The notes: generated by a model not told the origin, from the letters alone. A stretch of DNA of 64,000 bases from Devosia algicola (GCF_028816455.1 NZ_CP118246.1:1922001-1986000), one strand, 5' to 3'. Counted from the stretch's first letter, positions 1-10,027 are shown. Program-made: numbers and translations.

Positions 1-67
1 GCCGTTTCTTGGCTTCCAGTGCTGTCTGGCGGCGTTCGGAAAAGCCGGTGTCTCCGGGCTTCGTCAT
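1..67 (-). CDS. N-terminus of a small hypothetical protein, possibly DUF6481-like (cut by window edge)
   Basis: Only the first 22 codons lie in the window. The ATG at 67-65 is preceded on the minus strand by AAGGACA about seven bases upstream, a good ribosome binding site. The visible peptide begins MTKPGDTGFSERRQTALEAK and is charged and Ala/Lys-rich. The 'F.ERR..A..AK' pattern resembles the start of short alphaproteobacterial proteins of the DUF6481 type, whose function is unknown. Family assignment from 22 residues is weak. Confidence 0.4.
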   Translation of the reverse strand, partial: MTKPGDTGFSERRQTALEAKKR

Positions 68-555
68 ATAGTTTGTCCTTGTCGATCATGTGGTTTCCGG
101 CCTCATGACACATTGGCCCGGGCCCGCAATGAAGTGCGGCCCGTCGCTGTATATGTCGTGTCATTGCCGTTCGGTGGGCCGACATAGCACCGTTAGCAGG
201 TGAATTTCCATGCCAAAATTCGCCGCGCACGCGACAAAACCGTATGAATCGCCTCCGATGTGGCGCGCCACACCGTCCTTAAGCATACTGTTTTCCCTAC
301 AGTCTCAATCAGACAAACCAATAATATTCGGCATTAAACTTGCCATTCAAGTGCAAAATTCGCGATAAACTGTAAAAATATCTATCCACAGGCAATAAGC
401 TAAACGCAAACTGTCTAATTCATTTCTAAACTTTCAAAGTATACGCGTTATTTCGGCGAGTTTGTTGTTTTAACTTACGCTTAGGTCAACGGTTTGACTT
501 ATCGGTATGACGCCGTTATGTTCAGCCCTTCCCAAATATATACAGGAACGACCTT
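68..555. other. Intergenic region upstream of proX
   Basis: There is no convincing gene in this 488-base gap between divergent genes. The first third is GC-rich and includes an imperfect hairpin near 118-152. The part from about 280 to 540 is clearly AT-richer than the flanks, as expected for the promoter of the compatible-solute importer, but I cannot single out a -35/-10 pair with confidence. An AGGA element lies about ten bases before the proX ATG at 556. Confidence 0.6.
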
Positions 556-1573
556 ATGATATTCAGCTGGAAACGCGCAGCTATTGTCACGGCACTCTGC
601 GTGACCATTCCCCTTAGTCTGCCTGTTCAGGCCCAAGACACCGCATGTGGCACCGATCGCAAGATTGATATCGCTGAGATGACATGGCCCTCGGCGGCCG
701 CCTTGGCCCACATCCACGCAACCATTCTTGAAAAAGGCTTTGGTTGTAACGTCGAAATCGTCAGCGGCGACACCGTACCCACTTCTTCCTCCATGCTGTC
801 GCGCGGCACGCCCGCCATTGCGCCAGAACTCTGGACCAGCTCGATCGAGGAACCCTGGGCAAAGGGCGTGGCTGACGGCAAGGTAGTCAAACTCGCAGAT
901 GCCATCACCGACGGCACAGTCGAAGGTTGGTTCGTGCCCGCCTATGTGGTTGCCGATCATCCAGAGCCTTAAGAGCGTCGATGATGTCGTTGCCCGTCCG
1001 GACCTGTTTCCCGATCCGGAGGACACCTCAAAAGGACGCCTATATTCCTGCCCTCCCGGCTGGACATGTGAGATTGCAACCGAAGCAGAATACAAGGCCT
1101 ACGGTATGCAGGACACCTGGAACCTGTTTTCTCCCGGTTCGGGCGGTTCGCTTGATGCCTCGATCTCGCGTGCCTTCCTGCGCACCGAGCCCATCCTGTT
1201 CTACTATTGGGGACCAACCGCCATCTTGGGTAAGTATGACGCTGTTCAACTCGACATGGGCCCGGTCGACAAGGAAGGCTACGCCTGCAACACCAATGCC
1301 GACTGCGACAAGCCACCTGTCAAGACCGCTTACCCGTCTTCGCCCGCCATTATTGGCGCAGCAGCGTGGATTCCTGAAGAGGCTCCAAATGTTGCCGAAT
1401 ATCTTGGCAAGGCCGGCCTGAGCAATGCCGAAATCAGCAAGTTGTTGGTCTATGGCGATGAGAACCAGGCTGACGCCGAAGCAACGGCCGTAAACTTCCT
1501 CAAGACCGAACAGGACACCTGGACTAAATGGGTTTCGCCTGAGATTGCTGAAAAAGTCGAAGCCAGCCTCTAG
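556..1573 (+). CDS. proX: Glycine betaine/choline-type ABC transporter substrate-binding protein (frame broken by 1-nt insertion)
   Basis: Periplasmic OpuAC-type binding protein that delivers a quaternary-amine compatible solute to the ProW/ProV membrane complex. A signal peptide covers roughly residues 1-26, ending VQA/Q. The mature part has family features such as the 'WPSAAALAHI' start, the 'ELWTSS' strand and a paired-Cys segment near the C-terminus. The frame breaks at 964-969: GAGCCT reads Glu-Pro then a stop, while GAGCT gives HPELKSVDDVVARPDLF and an uninterrupted protein of about 338 residues. The gene is first in proX-proW-proV. Specificity between betaine, choline and proline cannot be fixed by eye. 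Confidence 0.85.
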
Positions 1574-1598
1574 TGGACTGCCATTACCGACAATCACG

Positions 1599-1622
1599 GC
1601 GGCCGGGTATATGCCCGGCCGC
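1599..1622 (+). promoter_or_regulatory. Intercistronic hairpin between proX and proW
   Basis: A perfect 9-bp stem, GCGGCCGGG / CCCGGCCGC, closes a TATATG loop 26 bases after the proX stop and before proW. It has no T-run, so it is more likely an mRNA-stabilising or attenuating hairpin than a full terminator. Such hairpins are common after binding-protein genes, which are needed in excess over membrane subunits. Confidence 0.55.
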
Positions 1623-1648
1623 AATTGGTACGTCACGAGGACTAAACA

Positions 1649-2520
1649 ATGTTCCCTGAAATTATCGACACGCGCCCGCTGCGCAAATCCATTGACGAAG
1701 GCCTGAATTGGGTCGTCAGCAATTGGAGCCAGACGTTTGAGGCCATAGCCCATCCCTTGCTGGTCCTGCTCAACCTTATCCAGGGCCTGTTGATCGCCAC
1801 CCCCTGGTGGCTCATCATTGCCATTTTGTGCGCCATTGCCTGGCTCGCCACGCGAAGCTGGAAATTCCCGCTGTTGGTAGCTGGAGCCATGTTCTTTCTT
1901 GGATTAATGGATCTGTGGGAAGATTCCATGATCACAATGGCGCTCATGATCGCAGCCACGCTGACCACAATCGTCATCGCTATTCCGGTCGGAGTTTTCA
2001 TGTCGCGCTCCACCCGCGTGCGCCAGATACTGACCCCCTTCTTGATCTGATGCAGACGTTACCCAGCTTCGTCTATCTCATCCCGGCTGTGATGATCTTC
2101 GGCCCGGGCAAGATTCCGGCGCTCATCGCCACCATCGTATACGCAGCACCACCCTTGGTGCGCTTGACCGATCTCGGTCTGCGCTCAGTCGATCCGGCCG
2201 TCATGGAAGCCTCGCGGGCCTTTGGTACCAATCCAAGCCAACGTCTGTTTGGCGTGCAAATACCGCTGGCCCTGCCCACCATTCTGGCGGGCGTCAACCA
2301 GACCATCATGATGGCTCTGGCCATGGTGGTGATTGCTTCAATGATTGGCGCCGGTGGCCTCGGCTATCAGGTGCTCCAGGGCATCGGCCGCCTTGAAGTT
2401 AGTCGTGGCCTGTTTGCCGGTCTCGGCATCGTCGTGCTGGCGATTGTCTTTGATCGCACCACCCAAGCCTTTGGCAAGCAGCTTCAGGCAAAAATCGGCA
2501 TCACCGAGGCGCGCACATGA
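1649..2520 (+). CDS. proW: Glycine betaine/proline ABC transporter permease (frame broken by 1-nt deletion)
   Basis: Inner-membrane permease of the ProU/OpuA family with several hydrophobic segments and the binding-protein-dependent permease loop around 'EASRAFGTNPSQ'. The frame breaks at a C-run, 2034-2038: five Cs read to a stop at 2050, while six give ILTPLLDLMQTLPSFVYLIP, the expected continuous family sequence. The restored length is about 290 residues. The start follows a GAGGA ribosome binding site about ten bases upstream. The stop overlaps the proV start by four bases (ATGA). Confidence 0.87.
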
Positions 2521-3584
2521 ACGCAATGACCGACAAAACCACGATGACCGACGGCACACCCGCCAACGCCATCGAAATGCGCGGACTGACCAAGATATTT
2601 GGTGATGATCCCCAAAGCGCGCTCTCCATGCTCGAGTCCGGGCGTTCCAAGACCGATGTGCAGGCCGAAACCGGTCACGTCATCGGGCTCAACAATGTCT
2701 CGCTCGATGTTGCACGCAGCCAGATATTTGTGGTCATGGGGCTTTCGGGTTCAGGCAAGTCTACCCTGATCCGACACGTCAATCGCCTGATCGATCCCAC
2801 AGCGGGCGAGATCATCGTCGACGGCATTGATGTGCTCAAGATGAGCCTGGAAGAACTACGCGCCTTCCGGCGCACCAAAGTGGCCATGGTCTTTCAAAAG
2901 TTCGGCCTTTTGCCCCACCGTTCGGTAATCGATAATGTCGCCTATGGGCTCGAGGTACGCGGTGTCGGGCGCAAACAGCGTCTCGAGACGGCAGAAAAAT
3001 GGATCGAGACCGTCGGCCTCAAGGGCTATGAAAACTCGCGTATTCGTCAGCTTTCCGGCGGTCAGCAACAGCGTGTCGGCCTGGCGCGAGCGCTGTCGCT
3101 CGATACCGATATCATTCTGATGGATGAGGCCTTCTCAGCGCTTGATCCGCTGATCCGCGCGGGCATGCAGGACGAATTGATCGCCCTGCAAAAGTCTCTG
3201 CACAAGACCATCCTGTTCATTACCCACGACTTTGATGAGGCACTCAAGATCGGTGACCGCATTGCGGTACTCAAGGACGGCGCCCTGGTTCAGGAAGGTA
3301 AACCCGAGGATATCGTTCTGCGTCCCGCCAATGAGCACATTGAAGAGTTTGTCGCCCAGGTCAACAAGGCCCGCGCCATCCATGTGCGATCGATCATGGA
3401 AAAAGGCGAGCACGAGCCGTGTGAGCTAAGCGTCGACACAGACGCGCGCTGTGAAGATGTGCTGCCAATGTTCGCCGAAAACCAGTGGATCGGCGTCAAG
3501 GATCGGGATGGCAAGCAGGTCGGTAGGATCACGGCTAAACAGGTCATCAAGGCTCTCGCCCGCCACACGCCGGGCGTCCCCTGA
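2517..3584 (+). CDS. proV: Glycine betaine/proline ABC transporter ATP-binding protein
   Basis: Cytoplasmic ATPase that powers the ProXW importer. The 355-residue frame is intact. It has Walker A GLSGSGKST near residue 77, the signature LSGGQQQRVGLARAL, Walker B ILMDEAFSALDP and the switch His in ITHDFDEAL. The N-terminal extension carrying 'QSALSMLESG' and the C-terminal CBS-like regulatory region are typical of the ProV/OpuAA branch, which senses osmotic or ionic strength. It overlaps proW by four bases, so the two are probably translationally coupled. Confidence 0.93.
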   Translation: MNAMTDKTTMTDGTPANAIEMRGLTKIFGDDPQSALSMLESGRSKTDVQAETGHVIGLNNVSLDVARSQIFVVMGLSGSGKSTLIRHVNRLIDPTAGEIIVDGIDVLKMSLEELRAFRRTKVAMVFQKFGLLPHRSVIDNVAYGLEVRGVGRKQRLETAEKWIETVGLKGYENSRIRQLSGGQQQRVGLARALSLDTDIILMDEAFSALDPLIRAGMQDELIALQKSLHKTILFITHDFDEALKIGDRIAVLKDGALVQEGKPEDIVLRPANEHIEEFVAQVNKARAIHVRSIMEKGEHEPCELSVDTDARCEDVLPMFAENQWIGVKDRDGKQVGRITAKQVIKALARHTPGVP

Positions 3585-3596
3585 AATTGATTTCGC

Positions 3597-4583
3597 CTAC
3601 CGATTGCGCATCATCAGGTGACGTTCCCACTCATAGGCTGATGTGACGATCTCGGTTAAATCATCGTGTTGGGGCACCCACCCCAGCACGGATCGCACTT
3701 TTTCCCCGGTCGCCGTTATCGAGGCCGGATCGCCGGCTCGACGCGGTCCTTCATCGACCCGAAAATCGACACCCGACACCGCCTTGACGGTATTGATCAC
3801 CTGCCGCACCGAATAACCCTGACCATAGGCACAGTTGAGCGTCGAGCTGTCGCCGCCGCCACGCAGATATGTCAGCAGCAACGCATGCGCTTCGATCAGA
3901 TCGGTCACATGGATATAGTCGCGCACACAGGTACCATCAGTAGTTTCATAGTCTGTCCCGAAAATATCCATCTTCGGGCGCTGCCCCAACGCTGTCTGCG
4001 CCGCTACCTTGATAAGGTGCGTAGCCAAGGGTGTTGACTGCCCGCTGCGCTTTTGCGGATCGGCACCCGCCACATTGAAATAACGCAGCACACCATAGGT
4101 CATCGGATGCGCCGCAGCCACATCCGCCAACATCCATTCTGTCATCAGTTTGGAGCGCCCATAAGGAGACATGGGGCTGAGCGGGGTCTGCTCCACCACC
4201 GGTGCCAACCCCGTCATGCCGTAAACTGCGGCGGTCGAGGAAAAGATGAAGTGCTTGACGCCGCCCTTGACCGCAGCCGCGATCAGGTCGCGCGACGTCG
4301 CGGTGTTATTGCCGTAATATTTGAGGGGATCAACAACGGATTCCGGCACAACGATCGAACCGGCAAAATGCACAATTTCCGAAATCTTGTGCGTCGCGAT
4401 GACGTCACTGACCAGCGTCTGGTCGTTGGCGGCGCCCATGACGAATTGTGCCCGCCCATCGATCGCCCAATCGAACCCGGTGACCAGATTGTCTAGAACG
4501 ACGACTTCTTCGCCTGCATCGGCCAACCGCAGCACCATGTGGCTGCCAATATATCCCGCGCCGCCTGTCACCAGAACCGCCAT
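3597..4583 (-). CDS. galE: UDP-glucose 4-epimerase
   Basis: Interconverts UDP-glucose and UDP-galactose using bound NAD, supplying galactosyl donors for surface polysaccharides. The 328-residue protein opens with the Rossmann motif GGAGYIGSH. It has the short-chain dehydrogenase triad, with Ser in 'FSSTAAVYG' and the YGRSK segment carrying Tyr and Lys. Downstream are 'LRYFNVAGADP' and 'RDYIHVTDL', both characteristic of GalE. It converges on proV with a 12-base gap and diverges from galU, so the 4584-4679 gap must hold both promoters. The frame is intact and of normal length. Confidence 0.93.
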   Translation of the reverse strand: MAVLVTGGAGYIGSHMVLRLADAGEEVVVLDNLVTGFDWAIDGRAQFVMGAANDQTLVSDVIATHKISEIVHFAGSIVVPESVVDPLKYYGNNTATSRDLIAAAVKGGVKHFIFSSTAAVYGMTGLAPVVEQTPLSPMSPYGRSKLMTEWMLADVAAAHPMTYGVLRYFNVAGADPQKRSGQSTPLATHLIKVAAQTALGQRPKMDIFGTDYETTDGTCVRDYIHVTDLIEAHALLLTYLRGGGDSSTLNCAYGQGYSVRQVINTVKAVSGVDFRVDEGPRRAGDPASITATGEKVRSVLGWVPQHDDLTEIVTSAYEWERHLMMRNR

Positions 4584-4679
4584 TCTATTAACCCCTGTCG
4601 CATATGAGCAATTTTGACGCGATGCTATTCTCTAGGTATTGAGATACCTTTACACGCCCATTCCTTGCGGAGCAGTCGA

Positions 4680-5564
4680 TTGCAAAAACGTGTCAGAACC
4701 GCCGTATTTCCCGTTGCTGGCCTGGGCACGCGTTTTTTGCCCGCGACCAAAGCCCTGCCCAAGGAAATGCTGACGGTGGTTGATCGACCCCTGATTCAGT
4801 ATGCCGTCGATGAGGCGCGCGAAGCCGGCATTGAAAATTTCGTATTTGTAACGGGTCGCAACAAGGACATCATCGAAGACCATTTTGACCGCCAGTTTGA
4901 ACTCGAAACAACGCTCGAAGCGCGCGGCAAGACCGATACTCTTGAAAGACTGCGGCAGGATCTTCCCGCCGCTGGCCGCACCAGTTTCACCCGCCAGCAA
5001 GAGCCATTGGGGCTTGGCCATGCCGTCTGGTGCGCCCGTGAACTGGTCGGTTACGAACCCTTTGCCCTCTTGTTGCCCGACATGGTGTTCAAGGCCGAGC
5101 CCGGCGTTCTCAAGCAGATGATGCGTGCCTATGAAACAATGGGCGGCAATATTATTGCGGTTGAGGAAGTGCCGCACAGCGAGGTTTCCAGCTACGGTGT
5201 CATCGCCCGCGGCGATGGCGACGATACCGGTTTTGCCATCACCAAAATGGTCGAAAAGCCCAAACCCGCCGACGCACCATCCAACCTTATCATCTCGGGC
5301 CGCTATATCCTGCAACCCAAGGTTTTTGACTTGCTCGAGGATCAGCCTCGTGGTGCTGGCGGCGAGGTTCAGATCACCGACGCCATGCAGACCCTGTTGC
5401 GGTCCCAGCCCTTCACCGGGGTCAAATACCAGGGCCGTTCCTTCGACTGTGGTGCCAAGATCGGTTTTCTGACCGCCAACGTCGTCTTTGCGCTGGATCG
5501 CGATGATATCCGCGATGGCTTTTTGGCCGAACTGAAGAAACTCAACATCAATATCAGCGACTAG
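4680..5564 (+). CDS. galU: UTP--glucose-1-phosphate uridylyltransferase
   Basis: Makes UDP-glucose from glucose-1-phosphate and UTP, and pairs functionally with the neighbouring galE. I chose the TTG at 4680 because GCGGAG lies seven bases upstream and the product then starts LQKRVRTAVFPVAGLGTRF, the normal family N-terminus; the open frame extends further upstream but adds non-conserved residues. The nucleotidyltransferase motif GLGTRFLPATKALPKEML, 'VEKPKP' and the C-terminal 'FDCGAKIGFL' are present. The restored protein has 294 residues. Its stop shares CTAG with the stop of the convergent outer-membrane gene. Confidence 0.92.
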   Translation: MQKRVRTAVFPVAGLGTRFLPATKALPKEMLTVVDRPLIQYAVDEAREAGIENFVFVTGRNKDIIEDHFDRQFELETTLEARGKTDTLERLRQDLPAAGRTSFTRQQEPLGLGHAVWCARELVGYEPFALLLPDMVFKAEPGVLKQMMRAYETMGGNIIAVEEVPHSEVSSYGVIARGDGDDTGFAITKMVEKPKPADAPSNLIISGRYILQPKVFDLLEDQPRGAGGEVQITDAMQTLLRSQPFTGVKYQGRSFDCGAKIGFLTANVVFALDRDDIRDGFLAELKKLNINISD

Positions 5565-6841
5565 CGCTTAAGGGTTACCCCAAGGCTGACCGTGTGGCTA
5601 TCCTGTGTGCCGTCACTGGTGCTTTCACTGTGATCATAGGCGTAGTCGGCTGAAACCGAGGTCTGCTTGTTGAGCTTGTACTGCGCCCCGGCTCCCAAGC
5701 CGAAACCACGTTCGGTATTGGTCGATCCGGAGAACTGCGCCGTCCGCCAACTTGCCAACCCGTTCACCGCCAGCCACGAATTGATCGTGTAATCAATCGT
5801 GCCACGCGCCGCATATTCGGTGCGGGTGGTGCCGCTCGAATCCGGTCCTGGCGGCTCGACGCTGGTGGTGAAGCCACCTGTCAGCCTCAGCGATGGAGAG
5901 GGCATGTAACTCACGCTCGCGTCGTAGAGCGTACTGCGCACCTCGCCAAGGCTGGCCGCATCGAACCGGCGAAGCCCGACACCTGCCGAAGCCTCGGCCT
6001 CAAGCGTACTGCCCCATTTACCCTTGACGCCCGCTTTCAGGCTCGCCGAGGTGGCATCAGCCTTGACCAACAGGCCCGGCGAGGCATAATCGAACACGTC
6101 ACGCCCCAGGCCCGCCTCCGCAAACACCTCGATGATCGGCGTCGCGCGGTAACCGACGCGTAGCGTGCCGTCCAAACTCCAGATATTCTGATCACCATTA
6201 TCGACGACGGCACCCGAGGTCAGCGTGCTCTGCCCATAAATCGTGCGATTAATCGCCCCATTCACCCCAACATTAAAGCGACTGAACTGGCGGGTTATGC
6301 CAATGCTGCCGCCACCTGAGATACTGGTCGGCGCAATCGCCACACCACTTGGTTGCCCCCGCGTTCCGGTCTCAGGCTTGTCGATGGCGAGCGCCAGCGT
6401 ACCGACGATGCTGGTATCCTGATCCAGCTGATAGCCGCTATCAAGACCAAGTCGCAAACCACTCACATTGATCTGATCGTTGACCGGCTGGCGCAATTCG
6501 GCGCTGGCACTGATATCAAGTTTGGCCCGACTGCCCTGGTGTTTGAGGCTGACTTCGGGCGCGCCAATCACCTCATAGCGTTCACCAGTCCCGTCACGGC
6601 GATATGTACCCCTGAGCGACAGGCTCCAGTCGGTCACGAAAAATGGCGTATAGGGTTCGCGCAATTGTGGCCCGTTCGGCAACGGGTCCGGGGCAAGCGG
6701 ATATTGACCCGCAGGCAATCGCGCGTCGCTGATTGATGGGTCAGCCAATGCCGAACCAGTTCCCACCAGCACCGCGATAGTGGCTGGAACCAGGCCTGCC
6801 CAGCAAAATATATTTAGCCGCCGGGACAATATCTGCTCCAT
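5561..6841 (-). CDS. Outer-membrane beta-barrel protein of unknown function
   Basis: The product of 426 residues has a signal peptide of about 33 residues (hydrophobic core 'AGLVPATIAVLVGTGSA', cleavage near ALA/D). After a short periplasmic lead come many alternating polar/aromatic strands such as 'TDWSLSLRGTYRR', and it ends in 'TVSLGVTLKR'. This is the texture of a porin-sized outer-membrane barrel, close to the 'outer membrane beta-barrel' families annotated in rhizobia. The start at 6841 was chosen because the upstream extension is Arg/His-rich and not signal-like. I cannot assign a substrate or partner. Confidence 0.7.
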   Translation of the reverse strand: MEQILSRRLNIFCWAGLVPATIAVLVGTGSALADPSISDARLPAGQYPLAPDPLPNGPQLREPYTPFFVTDWSLSLRGTYRRDGTGERYEVIGAPEVSLKHQGSRAKLDISASAELRQPVNDQINVSGLRLGLDSGYQLDQDTSIVGTLALAIDKPETGTRGQPSGVAIAPTSISGGGSIGITRQFSRFNVGVNGAINRTIYGQSTLTSGAVVDNGDQNIWSLDGTLRVGYRATPIIEVFAEAGLGRDVFDYASPGLLVKADATSASLKAGVKGKWGSTLEAEASAGVGLRRFDAASLGEVRSTLYDASVSYMPSPSLRLTGGFTTSVEPPGPDSSGTTRTEYAARGTIDYTINSWLAVNGLASWRTAQFSGSTNTERGFGLGAGAQYKLNKQTSVSADYAYDHSESTSDGTQDSHTVSLGVTLKR

Positions 6842-7006
6842 GGCCGCCCAATGCGTGCCGTGCCACCTCACACAGCGCGGCACCAAGTGATCGTGAGACA
6901 GGCTGCGACCTGTCCCTGTTCGCACTAATGATGCCAGCTTATGGTTAACGAAACCTTGCCGACCCGTACCAATTCGGGCCGCATTCACACGTCACGGACA
7001 CGGGCC

Positions 7007-7456
7007 TCAGATTGGCTCAACCTTGAGCACCGCCCCTTCGCTGCCGACGATACGCACGCGTGTCCCAATCGGCAGATTCGGCCCCGAAATGCGCCACACA
7101 GTGTCCCCCAGCGCCAGCCGCCCATAGCCATTCATCAGCGGCTCTTCCAGCACACCCTCATGCCCCACGAACCGCTCAGCACGCCGATTGAGATAAGGTC
7201 GGTCGCTATTTTGATGGCGATTGCGGTTGAAACGCACCCAAAGCGAAATGCTGACAAGCCCTAGCACACCAAAAACCAGCCATTGCCACGGCCAATCCAT
7301 CGGCTGCACCATAACGATCACGCCGGTCACGATGCCCGAAATGCCCAGCCACAGCAAAAAGCCGCCGGGCACCATCAACTCAAGCGCGAACAGAATGAGC
7401 CCTGCGACAATCCACGACCAGGCCCCATATTGGCCGATGAAATCCACCACTTCCAT
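7007..7456 (-). CDS. NfeD-family membrane protein
   Basis: A 149-residue protein with three or four hydrophobic segments in residues 13-75 ('WIVAGLILFALELMVPGGF', 'LVFGVLGLVSISLWV') followed by a soluble OB-like beta domain ('GRLALGDTVWRISGPNLPIG'). This is the short NfeD architecture, which partners SPFH/Band-7 membrane-scaffold proteins. The SPFH gene ends ten bases upstream on the same strand, so the two form an operon. The start follows the SPFH stop closely. Function in membrane microdomain or protease-associated quality control is family knowledge, not shown here. Confidence 0.85.
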   Translation of the reverse strand: MEVVDFIGQYGAWSWIVAGLILFALELMVPGGFLLWLGISGIVTGVIVMVQPMDWPWQWLVFGVLGLVSISLWVRFNRNRHQNSDRPYLNRRAERFVGHEGVLEEPLMNGYGRLALGDTVWRISGPNLPIGTRVRIVGSEGAVLKVEPI

Positions 7457-7466
7457 GACCGACTGC

Positions 7467-8456
7467 CTATTGACCGGCGGTCGGTGGTCGGCCGGTCGGA
7501 CGCGGTGCACTTGGCGCGCCACCACCAAATGTCTCGCGCGCGATTTCGGCAATGCCGCCGATCGAACCGATAACACTGGCCGCCTCCAATGGCAGCATCA
7601 GAACCTTCTGGTTGGGCGACGTGGCAATGCCTTCAAGAGCCTTGATATAGTTGTTGGCAACGAAATAATTGATCGCCTGCACATTGCCGCTGGCAATGGC
7701 CTCCGACACCGACGTTGTGGCTTTGGCTTCTGCGTCCGCCGAACGCTCGCGCGCCTCGGCATCGCGAAAAGCTGCCTCTTTGCGCCCTTCCGCTTCGAGC
7801 ACCTGGGCCTGCTTGGCGCCCTCCGCCTGCAGGATCGCGCTTTGGCGACGCCCCTCGGCCTCAAGAATTGTCGCGCGCTTTTCGCGCTCCGCCTTCATCT
7901 GCCGCCCCATGGACTCCACCAGATCCTTGGGTGGATCGATATCCTTGATTTCAATACGGGTAATCTTGACGCCCCAGGGAGACACAGCCGCATCCACAAC
8001 GTGCAGCAAACGCTTGTTGATTTCGTCTCGGTTGGACAATAGTTCATCCAGATCCATCGACCCCATTACCGTGCGGATATTGGTCATCGTCAGATTGAGT
8101 ATAGCGTTCTGCAGGTCCGAAACTTCATAAGCCGCCGCCGCTGCATCCAGAATTTGATAAAAAGTCACGCCATTGGCAGTGATCGAGGCATTGTCCTTGG
8201 TAATGACCTCTTGATGCGGCACATCGAGCACCTGCTCCATGACATTGATCTTCTTGCCGATGGTATCGATGAACGGCACAATCAGATTAAGTCCTGGCTT
8301 GAGCGTGCGCGTATATTTACCGAACCGTTCGACGGTATAATTATACCCCTGCGCCACCTGCTTGGCACCCGCAAACAACACCAGAATGGCCAGCACGCCA
8401 ATCGCTAACAGCGCTACCCCGGAGCCATCCAGACCCATATCACCAAATAGTCCCAT
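7467..8456 (-). CDS. SPFH/Band-7 domain protein (stomatin/QmcA-like)
   Basis: A 329-residue membrane-anchored scaffold protein. The start at 8456 has GGGAGA six bases upstream. One N-terminal transmembrane helix ('[18 protein letters not shown]') precedes the SPFH core ('[20 protein letters not shown]', '[15 protein letters not shown]'). Then comes a long Ala/Glu/Arg coiled coil with '[19 protein letters not shown]' repeats and a Gly/Pro-rich tail. The protein resembles QmcA/HflK-like stomatins that oligomerise in membranes. It heads an operon with the NfeD gene. Confidence 0.88.
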   Translation of the reverse strand: MGLFGDMGLDGSGVALLAIGVLAILVLFAGAKQVAQGYNYTVERFGKYTRTLKPGLNLIVPFIDTIGKKINVMEQVLDVPHQEVITKDNASITANGVTFYQILDAAAAAYEVSDLQNAILNLTMTNIRTVMGSMDLDELLSNRDEINKRLLHVVDAAVSPWGVKITRIEIKDIDPPKDLVESMGRQMKAEREKRATILEAEGRRQSAILQAEGAKQAQVLEAEGRKEAAFRDAEARERSADAEAKATTSVSEAIASGNVQAINYFVANNYIKALEGIATSPNQKVLMLPLEAASVIGSIGGIAEIARETFGGGAPSAPRPTGRPPTAGQ

Positions 8457-8514
8457 GCTGATTCTCCCGCCAACGCTATAGCCAGACACTATTGGGCTAA
8501 CGCTGCCGACGCAA

Positions 8515-9210
8515 TCACCCAGCGGGCATCCCGCGAGCCGTCCGACGATCCGCCAACATCACCACAAGAATTACAGCAAATGCAAAGCCCACCAGTCCCA
8601 ACGACAATAAGTGCGCCCGCCCCCATTGCAGCCGTTCAACTGATTCATAGATGGCAACCGAAAGTACTTTGGTTTGCCCCGGAATATTGCCGCCAATCAT
8701 CAGCACTAGGCCGAACTCACCTACTGTATGGGCAAAACTCAACACCACCCCCGCCACATAGGCGGGTCTGGCCATCGGCACCGCCAGCGCCCAAAACACT
8801 TGCCACGATGACGCGCCAAGCGTTTTCGCCGCGTCCACGAGTTCCGGCGCAATCGCGGCAAATCCATTGCGCAATGGCTGGACCATGAAGGGCAGCGAAT
8901 AGACCACCGAACCAATCACCAGACCTGAAAATGAAAACGCCAGCGTGCGCCCGCCCCAAAGTCCGGCGATCCAGCCACCCGGACCAAACGGACCCAAGCA
9001 TAGCAACAGATAGAACCCAAGCACCGTTGGCGGCAACACAAGCGGCAGCGCCACGACCGCCGCTACGGCTTCCTTGCCTCGCCACCGGCTTCTGGCCAGC
9101 CACCAGGCAATTGGCGTACCCACCGCCATTAAAATGATCGTCGTCACGCCCGCCAGTGCCAGCGTCAGAATGACCGGCGGCCAGATCGCTTCGATATCGC
9201 GCCACCCCAT
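8515..9210 (-). CDS. modB: Molybdate ABC transporter permease
   Basis: Inner-membrane permease for molybdate uptake, 231 residues with five or six hydrophobic helices. Family markers include '[14 protein letters not shown]' and the coupling-loop sequence '[20 protein letters not shown]', followed by '[17 protein letters not shown]', which is characteristic of ModB. It starts three bases after the modA stop. No modC ATPase follows: the next gene downstream is the SPFH protein in the same direction. An ATPase must be encoded elsewhere for the importer to work. Confidence 0.92.
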   Translation of the reverse strand: MGWRDIEAIWPPVILTLALAGVTTIILMAVGTPIAWWLARSRWRGKEAVAAVVALPLVLPPTVLGFYLLLCLGPFGPGGWIAGLWGGRTLAFSFSGLVIGSVVYSLPFMVQPLRNGFAAIAPELVDAAKTLGASSWQVFWALAVPMARPAYVAGVVLSFAHTVGEFGLVLMIGGNIPGQTKVLSVAIYESVERLQWGRAHLLSLGLVGFAFAVILVVMLADRRTARGMPAG

Positions 9211-9213
9211 CCG

Positions 9214-9964
9214 CTAAGGCCCCGCCCGATCCGGCAGGCCATAGCCATCTGCTCTTATGATCGCTCGCGCTTCTTCGCTTTCCAAAAACCTCATGAACGA
9301 CAAGGCCACCCGATCTTGCTTACCCCGTTCTAGCAAAACCGCATCTTGATTGATTGGTTGGTGAAGCGCTGCCGGTACCAGCCAGAAATTTTGCCGGTCA
9401 CCAAGCTGGCTCACCGCAACAAATCCCAGTTCAGCATTGCCGCTTTCAACAAACTGCAGCGCCTGACTGATGTTCGCGCCGGTTACCAGCTTTGCCGATA
9501 TCGCCTGATATTTGCCTAGTGCCGTCAGCGTTTCCACCGCCGCCCGCCCATAGGGCGCACTTGCCGGATCGGCAATGACCAAGCGGTCAAACACGGCATC
9601 GAGCGCCGCCGCCCCATTGCTAAGATCCAATGTTGTGCTGTAAAGCGCCAACGCCCCAACGGCATAGGTAACAGCGCTCCCCGGCACCGCCAGTCCCTCG
9701 GCCATGGCCAAGGCGGGGCGTGCATCGTCCGCTGCCAGAAAAATTTCAAACGGTGCGCCTTGGCTGATCTGGGCGTAAAGACCTCCGGTCGAACCAAAGG
9801 CTCAATACCAGTTCGTCTCCAGTTCGCGCGGTGAAGGTGGCCGCCAGCCGCTCCACCGTGGCGGTAAAATTGGCCGCAACCGCCACCGTCACCGACCCCG
9901 CCATTGCGGGGCCCGCCGCACACGCAATCATCAAACCTGACGCCAGAGCCAGCCACAACTTCAT
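9214..9964 (-). CDS. modA: Molybdate ABC transporter substrate-binding protein (frame broken by 1-nt insertion)
   Basis: Periplasmic oxyanion-binding protein. I chose the ATG at 9964, giving MKLWLALASG and a signal peptide ending AMA/G. The N-terminal 'VTVAVAANFTATVERLA' and C-terminal 'SEEARAIIRADGYGLP' are diagnostic of ModA. The frame breaks at 9798-9803, AGGCTC on the plus strand (GAGCCT on the coding strand). With one C removed the protein reads LSFGSTGGLYAQISQGAPFE, the canonical ligand-binding region with the conserved GSTG loop. The restored length is about 249 residues. The order is modE-modA-modB. Confidence 0.88.
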
Positions 9965-9972
9965 CAGCAACT

Positions 9973-9996
9973 CGATATGTTTGTCCAAACATATCC
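9973..9996. promoter_or_regulatory. Inverted repeat upstream of modA, candidate ModE (Mo-box) operator
   Basis: Arms GATATGTTTG and CAAACATATC around a TC centre form a perfect 10-bp inverted repeat ending nine bases before the modA start. The outer halves, CGATATGT...ACATATC, resemble the CGTTATAT-type halves of proteobacterial Mo-boxes. A modE-like gene lies immediately upstream on the same strand, so molybdate-dependent repression of modAB is the simplest reading. Binding itself is inference. Confidence 0.6.
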
Positions 9997-10027
9997 TTGT
10001 CGCAAACTACCGCCGAACCAGCAAGCG

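Noticed and set aside
118..152. Terminator in the left intergenic region
   Set aside because: The GC-rich hairpin has a bulge and no T-run, and lies upstream of both flanking genes, so it cannot terminate either.
499..1095. 198-residue frame antisense to proX
   Set aside because: It is a shadow of high-GC codon usage on the opposite strand, and its sequence has no domain or membrane pattern. Similar antisense frames behind iolE, lldD, uxaA and the dpp genes were dismissed for the same reason.
4614..4679. N-terminal extension of GalU from an ATG at 4614
   Set aside because: The extra 22 residues are not family-like, and the TTG at 4680 has a well-placed GCGGAG and gives the normal N-terminus.
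6842..6988. 49-residue N-terminal extension of the outer-membrane protein
   Set aside because: It is Arg/His-rich and would bury the signal peptide; the ATG at 6841 starts a proper signal sequence.
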